In this document: piece after piece, positions 16,703 through 24,710 of the stretch | How positions within the stretch are numbered: position 1 is the first letter of the stretch | Layout: every line of letters begins with the position of its first letter | Assembly (NCBI GenBank): GCA_964523885.1 | Contig: CAZFYX010000085.1 | Coordinates: forward strand, 124,001 to 188,000 | DNA: 64,000 bases | Source: SHXO01 sp964523885 | GTDB lineage: Bacteria; Pseudomonadota; Gammaproteobacteria; Burkholderiales; SHXO01 | Direction of reading: 5' to 3' | The notes under the pieces: generated by a model | Seen by the model: the letters and a program-made list of their open reading frames with translations, nothing else | Databases searched by the model: none | What the model was told of the DNA's origin: nothing | Program-made: the position numbers and the translations under genes

Positions 16703-17989
16703 ATGGACACCACCATCACCCACATCCGCGGGCGCCGCGTCTGGGACTCGCGCGGCCGGCCCACGGTCGAGGCCGAGGTTCATCTCGCCTGCGGCGCAAC
16801 GGGACGCGCGATCGCGCCGGCCGGCGCCTCGCGCGGCTCGCGCGAAGCCATCGACCTGCGTGACGGCGGCGAGGCGCTCGGAGGTCTCGACGTGCGCCTG
16901 GCAGTCGAACACGTCAACGGCGTGATCTTCCGCCGCGTGCGCGGCCTCGACGCCGTGCAGCAGGCAGCGGTGGACGCCGCGCTGATCGAGCAGGACGGCA
17001 CGCCGAACAAGGCCGGGCTTGGCGGCAACGCGACCATCGCGGTGTCGATGGCGTGCCTGCACGCCGCCGCCGCCGCGCATGGCGAGCCGTTGTGGCGCTA
17101 CCTCGCGCAGGGCCGGCCGGTACGCCTGCCGCTGCCGGAGATCCAGATCTTCGGCGGCGGCGCGCACGCCGGCCGCCGCATCGACATCCAGGACCTGATG
17201 GTGATGGCGCTGTCGGCCTCGAGCTTCGACGAGGCCCTGGCCATGACCGCCGAGGTCTACCGCGCCGGCGGCGAGCTGATGAAGGAGCGCGGCCTGCTGC
17301 AGGGTGTCGCGGACGAGGGCGGCTTCTGGCCCGCCTTCTCGAGCAACGAGGAAGCGCTCGAGATGCTGGTGCGCGCCATCGAGCGTGCGGGCTACGAGCC
17401 CGGCGAGGAGGTCGGCATCTCGCTCGACATCGCGGCCTCGGAGTTCGGCAAGGCAGGCCGCTACCGCCTCGCGCTCGAGGAGCGCGAGCTGGACAGCCTG
17501 GAGATGGCGGAACTGCTGATGGACTGGTGCAACCGCTACCCGATCGTCTCGATCGAGGATCCGCTGGCCGAGGACGACATGCCGGGCATGAACCTGTTCA
17601 CGCTCGCGATGGGTGATCGCCTCCAGGTCATCGGCGACGACTACCTGGTGACCAATGCCGCGCTGGTGGAGCAGGCGGTCAAGGACCGTGCGTGCAACGC
17701 CGTGCTGATCAAGCCGAACCAGGCCGGCACGGTGACCGAGACCCGGGCAGCGCTCGAGGCCGGCAAGGCTGCCGGCTTCGGCACCATCGTCTCGGCGCGC
17801 TCGGGCGAGACCGAGGACGTCACCATCGTGCACCTGGCCGTGGGCTGGGACGCCGGCCAGCTCAAGGTCGGCTCGTTCGCCCGCTCGGAGCGCATGGCCA
17901 AGTGGAACGAAGCGCTGCGCGTGGAGGAAGCGCTGGGCACGCAGGCCCGCTTCGCCGGCCGCGGCGCGCTCGCGCGCAACCCGCGATGA
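16703..17989 (+). CDS. Divergent enolase paralogue lacking the substrate histidine
   Basis: A 428-residue enolase-family protein. Most of the active site can be followed: H155 in GGAHAG, E205 in ADEGGF, metal ligands D242 (DIAASEF), E285 (SIEDPL) and D312 (GDD), catalytic K337 in LIKPNQAGT and K388 in LKVGS. However, the histidine of the canonical S-H-R-S-G-E loop is alanine (A365 in SARSGE), the flexible-loop G-A-S-T-G is G-A-S-R-G, and the E. coli Glu167 position is Asp (D164). A second, housekeeping enolase is therefore expected elsewhere in the genome. The gene shares ATGA with the following transporter gene, so they are coupled. A different phosphorylated 2-hydroxy acid may be the substrate. 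Confidence 0.85.
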   Translation: MDTTITHIRGRRVWDSRGRPTVEAEVHLACGATGRAIAPAGASRGSREAIDLRDGGEALGGLDVRLAVEHVNGVIFRRVRGLDAVQQAAVDAALIEQDGTPNKAGLGGNATIAVSMACLHAAAAAHGEPLWRYLAQGRPVRLPLPEIQIFGGGAHAGRRIDIQDLMVMALSASSFDEALAMTAEVYRAGGELMKERGLLQGVADEGGFWPAFSSNEEALEMLVRAIERAGYEPGEEVGISLDIAASEFGKAGRYRLALEERELDSLEMAELLMDWCNRYPIVSIEDPLAEDDMPGMNLFTLAMGDRLQVIGDDYLVTNAALVEQAVKDRACNAVLIKPNQAGTVTETRAALEAGKAAGFGTIVSARSGETEDVTIVHLAVGWDAGQLKVGSFARSERMAKWNEALRVEEALGTQARFAGRGALARNPR

Positions 17990-18879
17990 CGCGTGCCGCG
18001 GCGCACGCCCACCCGATGCGCGGCGTGCTGCTGGTGATGCTGGCGGTGTTCCTGTTCTCCTCGATGGACACCCTGGCCAAGTACATGCTCCGGCGCGAGG
18101 CCTACCCGATCCCGCCGCTGATCTGGGCCCGCTATGCAGTGCACCTGGTGTTCATGCTCGCGCTGCTGGCTCCGCGCATGGGCATGGGCCTGGTGCGCAC
18201 GCAGAGGCCGGTCCTGCAGATCGTGCGCGGCGTGCTGCTGGTGGGCAGCACCGGCTTCTTCTACCTCTCGCTGAGCCACCTGCCGCTCGCCGAAGCGGCC
18301 GCGATCACCTTCGTCGGCCCGGTACTGGTGACGGCGCTCTCGGGACCGCTGCTGCGCGAGCGGGTCTCGCGGCGCCAATGGTCCGCCGTGGCGCTCGGAT
18401 TCCTCGGCGTGCTGATCATCGTCCGGCCCGGCGGCGACGCCTTCACGGTGCATGCGATCTACCCGCTGTGCAGCGCCCTGCTCTTCAGCCTCTACCAGGT
18501 GCTCACCCGCAAGCTCGCCGGCCGCGAGAATCCGTTCACCACGCTGTTCTTCACCGCGCTGGTCGGCGCGGCCGCCACCAGCCTGCCGCTGCCGTTCACC
18601 TGGCAGACCCCGACCCTGATCCAGGTGCCGTTCATGATCGGCATCGGACTGCTGGGCGGGCTGGGACACTTCTTCCTGATCCGGGCGGTGGAGCACACCT
18701 CGCCCGCGCGGCTCGCCCCGTTCGTCTACACCCAGCTGGTCTGGTCGACCCTGCTCGCCTACCTCGCGTTCGGCGAGTTCCCGGGCTCCGGCTCGCTGAT
18801 GGGCATGCTGGTGATCGTGCTGGCCGGCATGCTGGCGATCGACTGGCGCCGGATAAAGCTGCTGCCGAGGTTGAAGTAA
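17986..18879 (+). CDS. EamA/DMT-superfamily transporter
   Basis: A 297-residue inner-membrane protein with ten predicted hydrophobic segments and the internal duplication of the EamA (drug/metabolite transporter) family. The first repeat includes AVFLFSSMDTLAKYMLRR and ends near SLSHLPLAEAAAITFVGPV; the second includes YPLCSALLFSLYQVLTRKLA and RAVEHTSPARLAPFVYTQ. Family members export or import small metabolites. Its start overlaps the enolase stop, so it likely moves the substrate or product of the upstream kinase/enolase pair. Substrate unknown. Confidence 0.88.
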   Translation: MTRAAAHAHPMRGVLLVMLAVFLFSSMDTLAKYMLRREAYPIPPLIWARYAVHLVFMLALLAPRMGMGLVRTQRPVLQIVRGVLLVGSTGFFYLSLSHLPLAEAAAITFVGPVLVTALSGPLLRERVSRRQWSAVALGFLGVLIIVRPGGDAFTVHAIYPLCSALLFSLYQVLTRKLAGRENPFTTLFFTALVGAAATSLPLPFTWQTPTLIQVPFMIGIGLLGGLGHFFLIRAVEHTSPARLAPFVYTQLVWSTLLAYLAFGEFPGSGSLMGMLVIVLAGMLAIDWRRIKLLPRLK

Positions 18880-18916
18880 GCTTGCGCTCCCGACGCCCCC
18901 TGCCCGCATCGCATCC

Positions 18917-19354
18917 ATGAGCAAGCCCGCGCCCGAGCCGCGCACGGCGTATCGTCACTTCCAGCGCATTCCCACGCGCTGGATGGACAACGACGTCTAC
19001 GGCCACGTGAACAACGTGCAGTACTACTCGTACTTCGATACCGTGGTGAACCAGTACCTGGTCGAGCAGGGCGTGCTCGACATCGAGCACGGGGCGGTCA
19101 TCGGGCTGGTGGTCGAGACCGGCTGCCAGTACTTCTCCTCCATCGCGTTCCCGGACCTGGTGCACGCGGGATTGCGCGTCGGCCGGCTGGGCAACAGCAG
19201 CGTGCGCTACGAGGTGGGGATCTTCCGCAACGACGAGCCGCAGACCGCGGCGAAGGGGCACTTCATCCACGTATACGTGGACCGTGCCAACCGCCGCCCC
19301 GCAGCGCTGCCCGCACCGTTGCGGGAGGTGCTGGCGCGCATCGCGGCGGCTTGA
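18917..19354 (+). CDS. Acyl-CoA thioesterase, 4-hydroxybenzoyl-CoA thioesterase/YbgC type
   Basis: A 145-residue hotdog-fold thioesterase. The signature RWMDNDVYGHVNNVQYYSYF contains the catalytic aspartate and the following HVNN of the 4HBT family. It would hydrolyse a short or aromatic acyl-CoA in the cytosol. It is the last gene of the plus-strand run after the EamA transporter (37 bases apart) and converges with the CAP lipoprotein gene 24 bases away. The physiological substrate is not evident. Confidence 0.88.
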   Translation: MSKPAPEPRTAYRHFQRIPTRWMDNDVYGHVNNVQYYSYFDTVVNQYLVEQGVLDIEHGAVIGLVVETGCQYFSSIAFPDLVHAGLRVGRLGNSSVRYEVGIFRNDEPQTAAKGHFIHVYVDRANRRPAALPAPLREVLARIAAA

Positions 19355-19378
19355 GCGCCCGCGCGCACAGCGCGGCAG

Positions 19379-19981
19379 TCAGCCCTGGCGCCTGGCCTTG
19401 ACCGGCGGGTCGGCCGGCCGCCCGAACAGCTGGACGAAGTACCACCGTCCCGACTTGCCCCGCGCCGCGCCCACGCCGATCTGCGTCACATCGGGGAGCA
19501 GCATGTTGCGCCGGTGCCCGGGCGAGGCCTTCCAGCCCGCCATCGCGCTGCCCACGTCATCGGCCTTGTTGAGCTGGTAGGCGACGTTCTCGGCCACGCG
19601 CGCGTACTCGTAGCCGCCGGCCCCGATGCGATACTCGAGGTTCCTGCCGTCGAGCACGTGGCCGTTGCGGTCGGTGTCGCCGTACTTGTCCTGGCGCGCC
19701 ATGTTCGCGGCATGTGCCTGGGCGATCTGGAGCAGGCGCACGTCGGGCGCGAGCGGAGCGAGACTGTTCTCGACCCGGTACGCGTTGGTCTCCCGGATGA
19801 TCCGCTGCTGGTACGGATTGACCTTGACGCTCGCGGGCGCCGGTTCGGGCGGTGCGGGCGGCCGCGCAGCCGGTGCCGGCGGTCCAGGCGGTCCGGGGGC
19901 CGGCGGGACCGGGCGCTGCGGAGCCGGCGCACATGCCGCCAGCGCCAGCACGCAGGCCATCATCATCGACTTGCGCAACAT
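19379..19981 (-). CDS. CAP/SCP-domain lipoprotein
   Basis: A 200-residue predicted lipoprotein. The signal peptide ends in a lipobox LALAAC at about residue 17. A proline/alanine-rich linker (residues 19-50) is followed by a bacterial CAP domain: ETNAYRVENSLAPLAPD, ARQDKYGDTDRNGHVLDGRN, AENVAYQ and MAGWKASPGHRRNMLLPDVT, with the histidine and glutamate residues typical of YkwD-like proteins. The role of bacterial CAP proteins is poorly known; extracellular or periplasmic binding is likely. Confidence 0.87.
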   Translation of the reverse strand: MLRKSMMMACVLALAACAPAPQRPVPPAPGPPGPPAPAARPPAPPEPAPASVKVNPYQQRIIRETNAYRVENSLAPLAPDVRLLQIAQAHAANMARQDKYGDTDRNGHVLDGRNLEYRIGAGGYEYARVAENVAYQLNKADDVGSAMAGWKASPGHRRNMLLPDVTQIGVGAARGKSGRWYFVQLFGRPADPPVKARRQG

Positions 19982-20119
19982 GTGTGCTCCAGGATGCCAG
20001 ACCGGGTTGAGCGGCAAGCAATCCACGTGCTCATCATGCGTGCCGCATCGGGCGCATCGCCCAGTCCCGTTGCCGTGGACGGTGCGATACTTCTCCCGCG
20101 ACATCCAGGAGGAATGACC

Positions 20120-21124
20120 ATGACTGCTGCGTTGCCCGCACGGATGCGTGCGGTGGAGATCACGCGTCCGGGCGGGCCGGACGTGCTGCATATCGCCGAG
20201 CGGGACCTGCCGCACCCGAAAGCCGGAGAGGTGCTCATCGCAGTGGCGGCGGCGGGCGTGAACCGGCCCGACTGCTTCCAGCGCGCGGGTTCGTATGCGC
20301 CGCCGCCCGGCGCCTCCGACCTGCCCGGACTCGAAGTGGCGGGCACGGTGGCGGCGCTCGGCGAGGGCGTGACGCAGTGGCGCATCGGCGACCAGGTCTG
20401 CGCCCTCACGCCGGGCGGCGGCTACGCGCAGTATTGCGTCGCGCCCGCGTCGCACTGCCTGCCGGTGCCTGCCGGCCTGACGGTGGCCGAAGCCGCCTCC
20501 CTGCCCGAGACCTTCTTCACGGTCTGGATCAACGTGTTCGAGCGCGCGCGCCTGGCCGCGGGCGAGACCCTGCTGGTGCAGGGCGGCTCGAGCGGCATCG
20601 GCGTCACCGCGATCCAGCTGGCGCGCGCCTTCGGCCACCGCGTGTTCGCCACCGCAGGCAGCGCCGACAAGTGCGCGGCGTGCGAGCGGCTGGGCGCCGA
20701 GCGCGCGATCGACTATCGCAAGGAGGACTTCGTCGAGGTCGTGAAGCAGCTCACCGGCGGCAAGGGTGTCGACGTGATCCTGGACATGGTGGGCGGCGAC
20801 TACGTCCCGCGCGAGCTGAAGTGTCTGGCGACCGACGGCCGCCTGTCGATCATCGCGTTCCTCGGCGGGACCCGGACCACCCTCGACATGGGCGACATCC
20901 TCTATCGCCGGCTGACGATCACCGGATCCACGCTGCGCCCGCGCAGCATCGAGTACAAGGCACAGGTCGCGGCCGCGCTGCGGGAGAAAGTGTGGCCGCT
21001 GCTGAGCGCCGGCCGGCTGAAGCCGGTGATCCACCAGCGCTTCCCGCTGGAGCAGGCCGCGGCCGCGCACGCGCTGATGGAATCCAGCGCCCACATCGGC
21101 AAGATCCTGCTGGAGATGGGCTGA
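20120..21124 (+). CDS. NAD(P)H:quinone oxidoreductase, PIG3/zeta-crystallin-like
   Basis: A 334-residue medium-chain reductase without structural zinc. The N-terminal GroES-like domain includes AAGVNRPDCFQRAG, the feature of the PIG3 group, and LPGLEVAGTVAALGEGV. The nucleotide-binding domain has TLLVQGGSSGIGVTAIQLAR. I chose the ATG at 20120 because AGGAGG is seven bases upstream; the ATG at 20114 is too close to it. Family members reduce quinones with NADPH. It converges with the HD-domain gene 12 bases downstream. Confidence 0.92.
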   Translation: MTAALPARMRAVEITRPGGPDVLHIAERDLPHPKAGEVLIAVAAAGVNRPDCFQRAGSYAPPPGASDLPGLEVAGTVAALGEGVTQWRIGDQVCALTPGGGYAQYCVAPASHCLPVPAGLTVAEAASLPETFFTVWINVFERARLAAGETLLVQGGSSGIGVTAIQLARAFGHRVFATAGSADKCAACERLGAERAIDYRKEDFVEVVKQLTGGKGVDVILDMVGGDYVPRELKCLATDGRLSIIAFLGGTRTTLDMGDILYRRLTITGSTLRPRSIEYKAQVAAALREKVWPLLSAGRLKPVIHQRFPLEQAAAAHALMESSAHIGKILLEMG

Positions 21125-21136
21125 GACGGCGCCGCG

Positions 21137-22144
21137 TCAGGCGGCGATGATGATGGCGGGCTCGCGGCGCTGGCTGCGGCGCGGCCCGATGCGCATCGGC
21201 GCGATCGGTCCGGCGTAGCGGAGCCCCGGCGGCGGCGTGCGCCGCAGCCGGCTCAGCGCGTCGGCTTCCTGCGCGAGGCGGCGCGCGAACTCCACGTTCT
21301 TGGTGACCTCGAGCTGGTACGGATCCTCGCCGCCGAAGTGCACCGCGGCGTAGCGGAAGGCGGAGTCGAGCTGCTCGGTCAGGCGGCGGCGCGCGATGAG
21401 GTAGAACTCCGGCGTCTTGCGCAGCAGGTCTTCGGCCGAGAGGAACTTGACCGTGGGCGAGGGCTCGCCGCTGCCGTTGTGTGCCAGGCCGCCCGCGACG
21501 AACTCGGGATAGAGCCGGTCGCGGCATTTCTCCAGGTAGCAGCGGTCGGACATCTGCGCGATGATGTCGGCCGTGCCGAGCATGTTGCCGATGCGGCGGA
21601 AGATCTCGCTCGGAACGCGGATCTGGCTCACCGGCATCTCGTAGCCGGTGAAATGGATGACCGCCGCGGCATGCGGCGCGAGATCGGCCATGCCGAGCCC
21701 CGCCATGTACTGCTCCAGGAACCGCGAGCCGCGCGACACGTGCACCAGGGTGTACTCGGCGCCATTGCGATGGCGCGTATCCTGGACGTGGCGCAGGTAG
21801 CCCACATCGTGGAACAGCGCCGTGATCACGCCGAACACGAACAGGCGCGGGCCGAGCGTCTCGTGGGTGTCGCTGGCGCGCTCGTAGCCGTCCATGAGAC
21901 GTGCCATGGCGAGCGCCACGTCGAGCGTGTGCTGGAGGTTGTGATAGGCCGTGTCGCACGGCCGGTAGCCGGGGAACTCGCCGCGATAGGCCCGCGAGCA
22001 GTCCTCGAATGCCGTGATGAGCGCATCCGAATGGCTGCCCGGGTACAGCTGACTGAACAGGCGTGCGGTTTCGAGGTACACCGCGCGCGGATCGGTGATG
22101 TCCACGCGGTTGGTGACGTCGTATTCGCTTCGTCTTATGGTCAT
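21137..22144 (-). CDS. HD-domain phosphohydrolase with class I PDE-like signature
   Basis: A 335-residue cytosolic HD-superfamily protein. The metal site begins with TAYHNLQHTLDVALAM (H68, H72, D75) and continues with ALFHDVGYLRH (H112, D113) and a later histidine in AAVIHFTGYE. The Y-H-N-x2-H-x2-D-V pattern is that of eukaryotic-type cyclic nucleotide phosphodiesterases, though the rest is only loosely similar. A nucleotide or phosphoester substrate is likely. The C-terminal 60 residues are basic and proline-rich. It is divergent from the barnase-like gene across 252 bases that are notably more AT-rich than the surroundings. Confidence 0.8.
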   Translation of the reverse strand: MTIRRSEYDVTNRVDITDPRAVYLETARLFSQLYPGSHSDALITAFEDCSRAYRGEFPGYRPCDTAYHNLQHTLDVALAMARLMDGYERASDTHETLGPRLFVFGVITALFHDVGYLRHVQDTRHRNGAEYTLVHVSRGSRFLEQYMAGLGMADLAPHAAAVIHFTGYEMPVSQIRVPSEIFRRIGNMLGTADIIAQMSDRCYLEKCRDRLYPEFVAGGLAHNGSGEPSPTVKFLSAEDLLRKTPEFYLIARRRLTEQLDSAFRYAAVHFGGEDPYQLEVTKNVEFARRLAQEADALSRLRRTPPPGLRYAGPIAPMRIGPRRSQRREPAIIIAA

Positions 22145-22396
22145 CGTTGTGCTCTCCGGCCCTGCGCTGCCTCTTATTGTTTTCCGGCGCAGCCCATTGT
22201 GCTGGGCCGCCATTCTTCCTTCAATTGCTTTGACACTGTCTTGCAGCTCGATCCTGAACCGGGGCCCGAGCGATCGTCTCCGGATGGCGACAACTTTAGC
22301 ACGACCCGGTTGACTGTCCAGTCCCACTAGCAAAAATATGGCCTTCCGCCAAAACCCTGAGTCCTGGCGGACTTCGGTCCCGCGAGGATCCGGCGC
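22145..22396. promoter_or_regulatory. Divergent intergenic region, HD gene / barnase-like gene
   Basis: This 252-base stretch must hold promoters for both flanking genes. On the plus strand TTGACT at 22310-22315 is followed 18 bases later by AAATAT (22334-22339), a weak sigma-70-like pair about 60 bases before the barnase-like start. The surrounding DNA is richer in A and T than the coding DNA. No palindrome stood out. Confidence 0.3.
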
Positions 22397-22780
22397 ATGA
22401 CCAGGATTGCAAAACAATTGAACAATTGGCTGGCGGCGGTAGTGTGCGCGGTCGCCCTGCTGACTGTCGCCGGTGCCCACGCGCGGCAGGCGTCGCCTGC
22501 AGGGCTGCCTGCCATCGAGGCGCAGGCGCTGCCGCCGGAGGCGCGTGCGGCGCTGGAGCGCATCGAGCGCGGCGGGCCCCACCCCTACCGCAAGGACGGG
22601 TCGGTCTTCGCCAACCGGGAGCGCCGCCTGCCGGACCGGCCGCGCGGCTACTACCGCGAGTACACGGTGCCGACGCCGGGCGAGCGCGACCGCGGGGCGC
22701 GCCGCATCGTCGCGGGCAGTGCCGGCGAGCGGTATTACACTGCCGACCACTACCGCACTTTCAGACGGATCGTTCCATGA
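22397..22780 (+). CDS. Exported barnase-like ribonuclease
   Basis: A 127-residue guanyl-specific ribonuclease of the barnase/N1-T1 family. Residues 1-29 form a signal peptide ending AGAHA, so the nuclease acts outside the cytoplasm. The catalytic domain shows LPPEARAALERIERGGP, PYRKDGSVFANRERRLP, GYYREYTVPTPG and YYTADHYRTFR; by comparison with barnase the base/acid residues are E88 and H118, with R103 nearby. Its stop codon overlaps the start of a barstar gene (ATGA), which encodes the protective inhibitor. The pair resembles a toxin/immunity module, or a scavenging RNase with a safety inhibitor. Confidence 0.93.
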   Translation: MTRIAKQLNNWLAAVVCAVALLTVAGAHARQASPAGLPAIEAQALPPEARAALERIERGGPHPYRKDGSVFANRERRLPDRPRGYYREYTVPTPGERDRGARRIVAGSAGERYYTADHYRTFRRIVP

Positions 22781-23226
22781 GCAGTACTCCTGTTGCGCGC
22801 CTGCTGGGCGGCGGGCCCTCCGGCGTGTTCGTGCTCGACCCCGACGTCGCCTCTGCCCGCATAGCAGCTCTCGCGCGCCTCAAGGGCCTGCATGTCCTCG
22901 AGGCCGATTGCCGCGGCGCCCGCAACAAGCGCCGGCTGATGGAGTCGCTTGCGGCGGCGCTGGCGCTGCCGGCGTACTTCGGCGGCAACTGGGACGCGCT
23001 CGCCGACTGCCTCACCGATCTCGAGTGGTTGCCCGCGGAAGGTTACGTGCTGATGCTGCGCGGCCTGGAGGGGCTGGCACGCCAGTCACCGCGCGACTAC
23101 GCGATGCTGGTCGACGTGCTGAGCGACGCCTCGGGGTACTGGCGCGACGCTGGGGTGCCGTTCTACGTGCTGCTTGCCGGCGATGCGACCGGGCTGGGGT
23201 CCGACCTGCCGTGCATCTCGGCATGA
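22777..23226 (+). CDS. Barstar-family ribonuclease inhibitor
   Basis: A 149-residue cytoplasmic inhibitor that binds and blocks the RNase encoded just upstream. The family core is clear: LEADCRGARNKRRLMESLA, then ALPAYFGGNWDALADCLTDL, where barstar places the helix that plugs the nuclease active site, and a C-terminal strand FYVLLAG. It is about 60 residues longer than Bacillus barstar, mostly by an N-terminal extension. Start and stop codons overlap with the nuclease gene. The last 64 bases overlap the 3' end of the convergent rppH gene. Confidence 0.93.
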   Translation: MSSTPVARLLGGGPSGVFVLDPDVASARIAALARLKGLHVLEADCRGARNKRRLMESLAAALALPAYFGGNWDALADCLTDLEWLPAEGYVLMLRGLEGLARQSPRDYAMLVDVLSDASGYWRDAGVPFYVLLAGDATGLGSDLPCISA

Positions 23227-23759
23227 CAGCCGGGCAGCCCCGGCTGCGACGCATGCGGGCCGGCGCACGCCGGCCGTGACGCATTCACCGCGGGCACGAA
23301 GCGCGCGAGTTCGCTCAACGCCTGGTGATAGACCTCGCGCTTGAACTCGATGACGCTCTCGAGCGGAATCCAGTACTGGTTCCAGCGCCAGGCGTCGAAC
23401 TCGGGTTTGTCGGAGCGGCGCAGGCATACGTCGCAATCGCGGCCGACCATGCGCAGCAGATACCAGATCTGCTTCTGCCCGCGATAGTTCACCCGGCAGT
23501 CGCGCCGCACCCAGGTGCTGGGCACGTCGTAGCGCAGCCAGTGGCGGGTGCGACCGAGGATGCGCACGTGCCGTCCCTCCAGGCCCACCTCCTCGGTCAG
23601 TTCCCGGTACATCGCCTGTTCGGGGCTCTCGCCGGCCTTGATGCCGCCCTGCGGGAACTGCCACGCGTGCTCCTTGACGCGCTTGCCCCAGAACACCTCG
23701 TTGCGGATGTTCACCAGGATGATGCCGACGTTCGGGCGATACCCGTCACGATCAATCAC
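23163..23759 (-). CDS. rppH: RNA pyrophosphohydrolase
   Basis: A 198-residue Nudix hydrolase that removes pyrophosphate from the 5' end of triphosphorylated mRNA and so triggers decay. The N-terminus MIDRDGYRPNVGIILVN and the Nudix box running from GGIKAGESPEQAMYRELTEE (about residues 38-60) are typical of RppH, as is HAWQFPQGG. The C-terminal 40 residues beyond AVNASRP are low-complexity and overlap the barstar gene on the other strand, so the true conserved protein is about 160 residues with a lineage-specific tail. Location beside proS is a common betaproteobacterial arrangement. Confidence 0.94.
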   Translation of the reverse strand: MIDRDGYRPNVGIILVNIRNEVFWGKRVKEHAWQFPQGGIKAGESPEQAMYRELTEEVGLEGRHVRILGRTRHWLRYDVPSTWVRRDCRVNYRGQKQIWYLLRMVGRDCDVCLRRSDKPEFDAWRWNQYWIPLESVIEFKREVYHQALSELARFVPAVNASRPACAGPHASQPGLPGCHAEMHGRSDPSPVASPASST

Positions 23760-23853
23760 GGCCAGTCACCCTTCGAAGACACTTTGCCCGGATTCTTCCA
23801 TAAACGGCCGCTGCTACGCAATTGCGATACCAGCGCGCGGCGGACCGCCGCAT

Positions 23854-24639
23854 TCAGACCAGCAGTCGCCGGCTGGTGTGCGGGTTGAGCTGTCGCATGC
23901 TGCCGACGAGATCCGGAAATTCAATCGCATAGCGCGACTGGAGGCGGCGGGCCTGGTCCCTGAGCTCGTCCCAGCGCGTGGCCACCGGCTTGCTCCGGAA
24001 GGCCAGCACCGCGATGTTGCCGCGCTGCGCCGCCGGCAGGCAGCAGACCTGGCCGTCGAAGGCTGCCTCGATGCGCTGCAGGTACTCGTCGAAACGGCGG
24101 TCGTTGCCCCACAGATTCACCACCAGGATGCCGTCGGGGTGCAGCGCACGCGCCGCGTTGGCATAGAACTCGCGGGTGGCGAGCTCGGTGGCCTGTGAGA
24201 CGCCGTCATAGCCGTCGACCAGGATGACCTCGCAGCAGTCCGGATGCTGCGCGACCCACGCCGCGCCGTCGCCCTGCAGCACGCGCAGCCGCGCGTCGTC
24301 GGGCGGGAGATGGAAGTGCGAGCGTGCGCAGGCGATCACTTTGGGGTTGAGCTCGATCACCACCTGCTGCGTCTCGGGCAGGTGACGATGGATCCACTTG
24401 GTCAGCGACCCGCCGCCCAGGCCGACGTTCACCAACCGGCGCGGCGGGGGCGCGAACAGCAGGAAGGCCAGCATGCTGCGCGTGTAAGAGAGCACCAGCT
24501 CGGTCGGATCCGCCAGGCGCATCCCGCTCTGCACGGTATCGCTGCCCAGGTGCAGGTAGCGGACGCCGTCCTGCTCGCTGATCTGCACCTCGTCGCCCGC
24601 ACCGGCCGGCCGGCGCCGCAGGCGCCCCAGCAGTCCCAT
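23854..24639 (-). CDS. Spermidine synthase-like protein
   Basis: A 261-residue Rossmann-fold protein of the polyamine aminopropyltransferase superfamily. The nucleotide-binding motif is LVNVGLGGGSLTKWIHRHLP, followed by VVIELNPKVIACARSHF and the active-site-like ILVDGYDG, with Asp in the position of the catalytic/amine-binding aspartate region. The N-terminal beta domain is short (about 60 residues, with SGMRLADPTELVLSYTRSML). Many such orphan homologues have not been shown to make spermidine. It is divergent from proS across 71 bases. Confidence 0.85.
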   Translation of the reverse strand: MGLLGRLRRRPAGAGDEVQISEQDGVRYLHLGSDTVQSGMRLADPTELVLSYTRSMLAFLLFAPPPRRLVNVGLGGGSLTKWIHRHLPETQQVVIELNPKVIACARSHFHLPPDDARLRVLQGDGAAWVAQHPDCCEVILVDGYDGVSQATELATREFYANAARALHPDGILVVNLWGNDRRFDEYLQRIEAAFDGQVCCLPAAQRGNIAVLAFRSKPVATRWDELRDQARRLQSRYAIEFPDLVGSMRQLNPHTSRRLLV

Positions 24640-24710
24640 TTCCAGTCCCTGTATCTCGTTGTGTTTGCGTGCGATTGTAGAATAGCGGTTTTGCCTCGGA
24701 CGACCCCGAC

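Noticed and set aside
24659..24683. Promoter of proS, TTGTGT with TAGAAT
   Set aside because: The two hexamers are only 13 bases apart, too close for sigma-70; TAGAAT alone is weak evidence.
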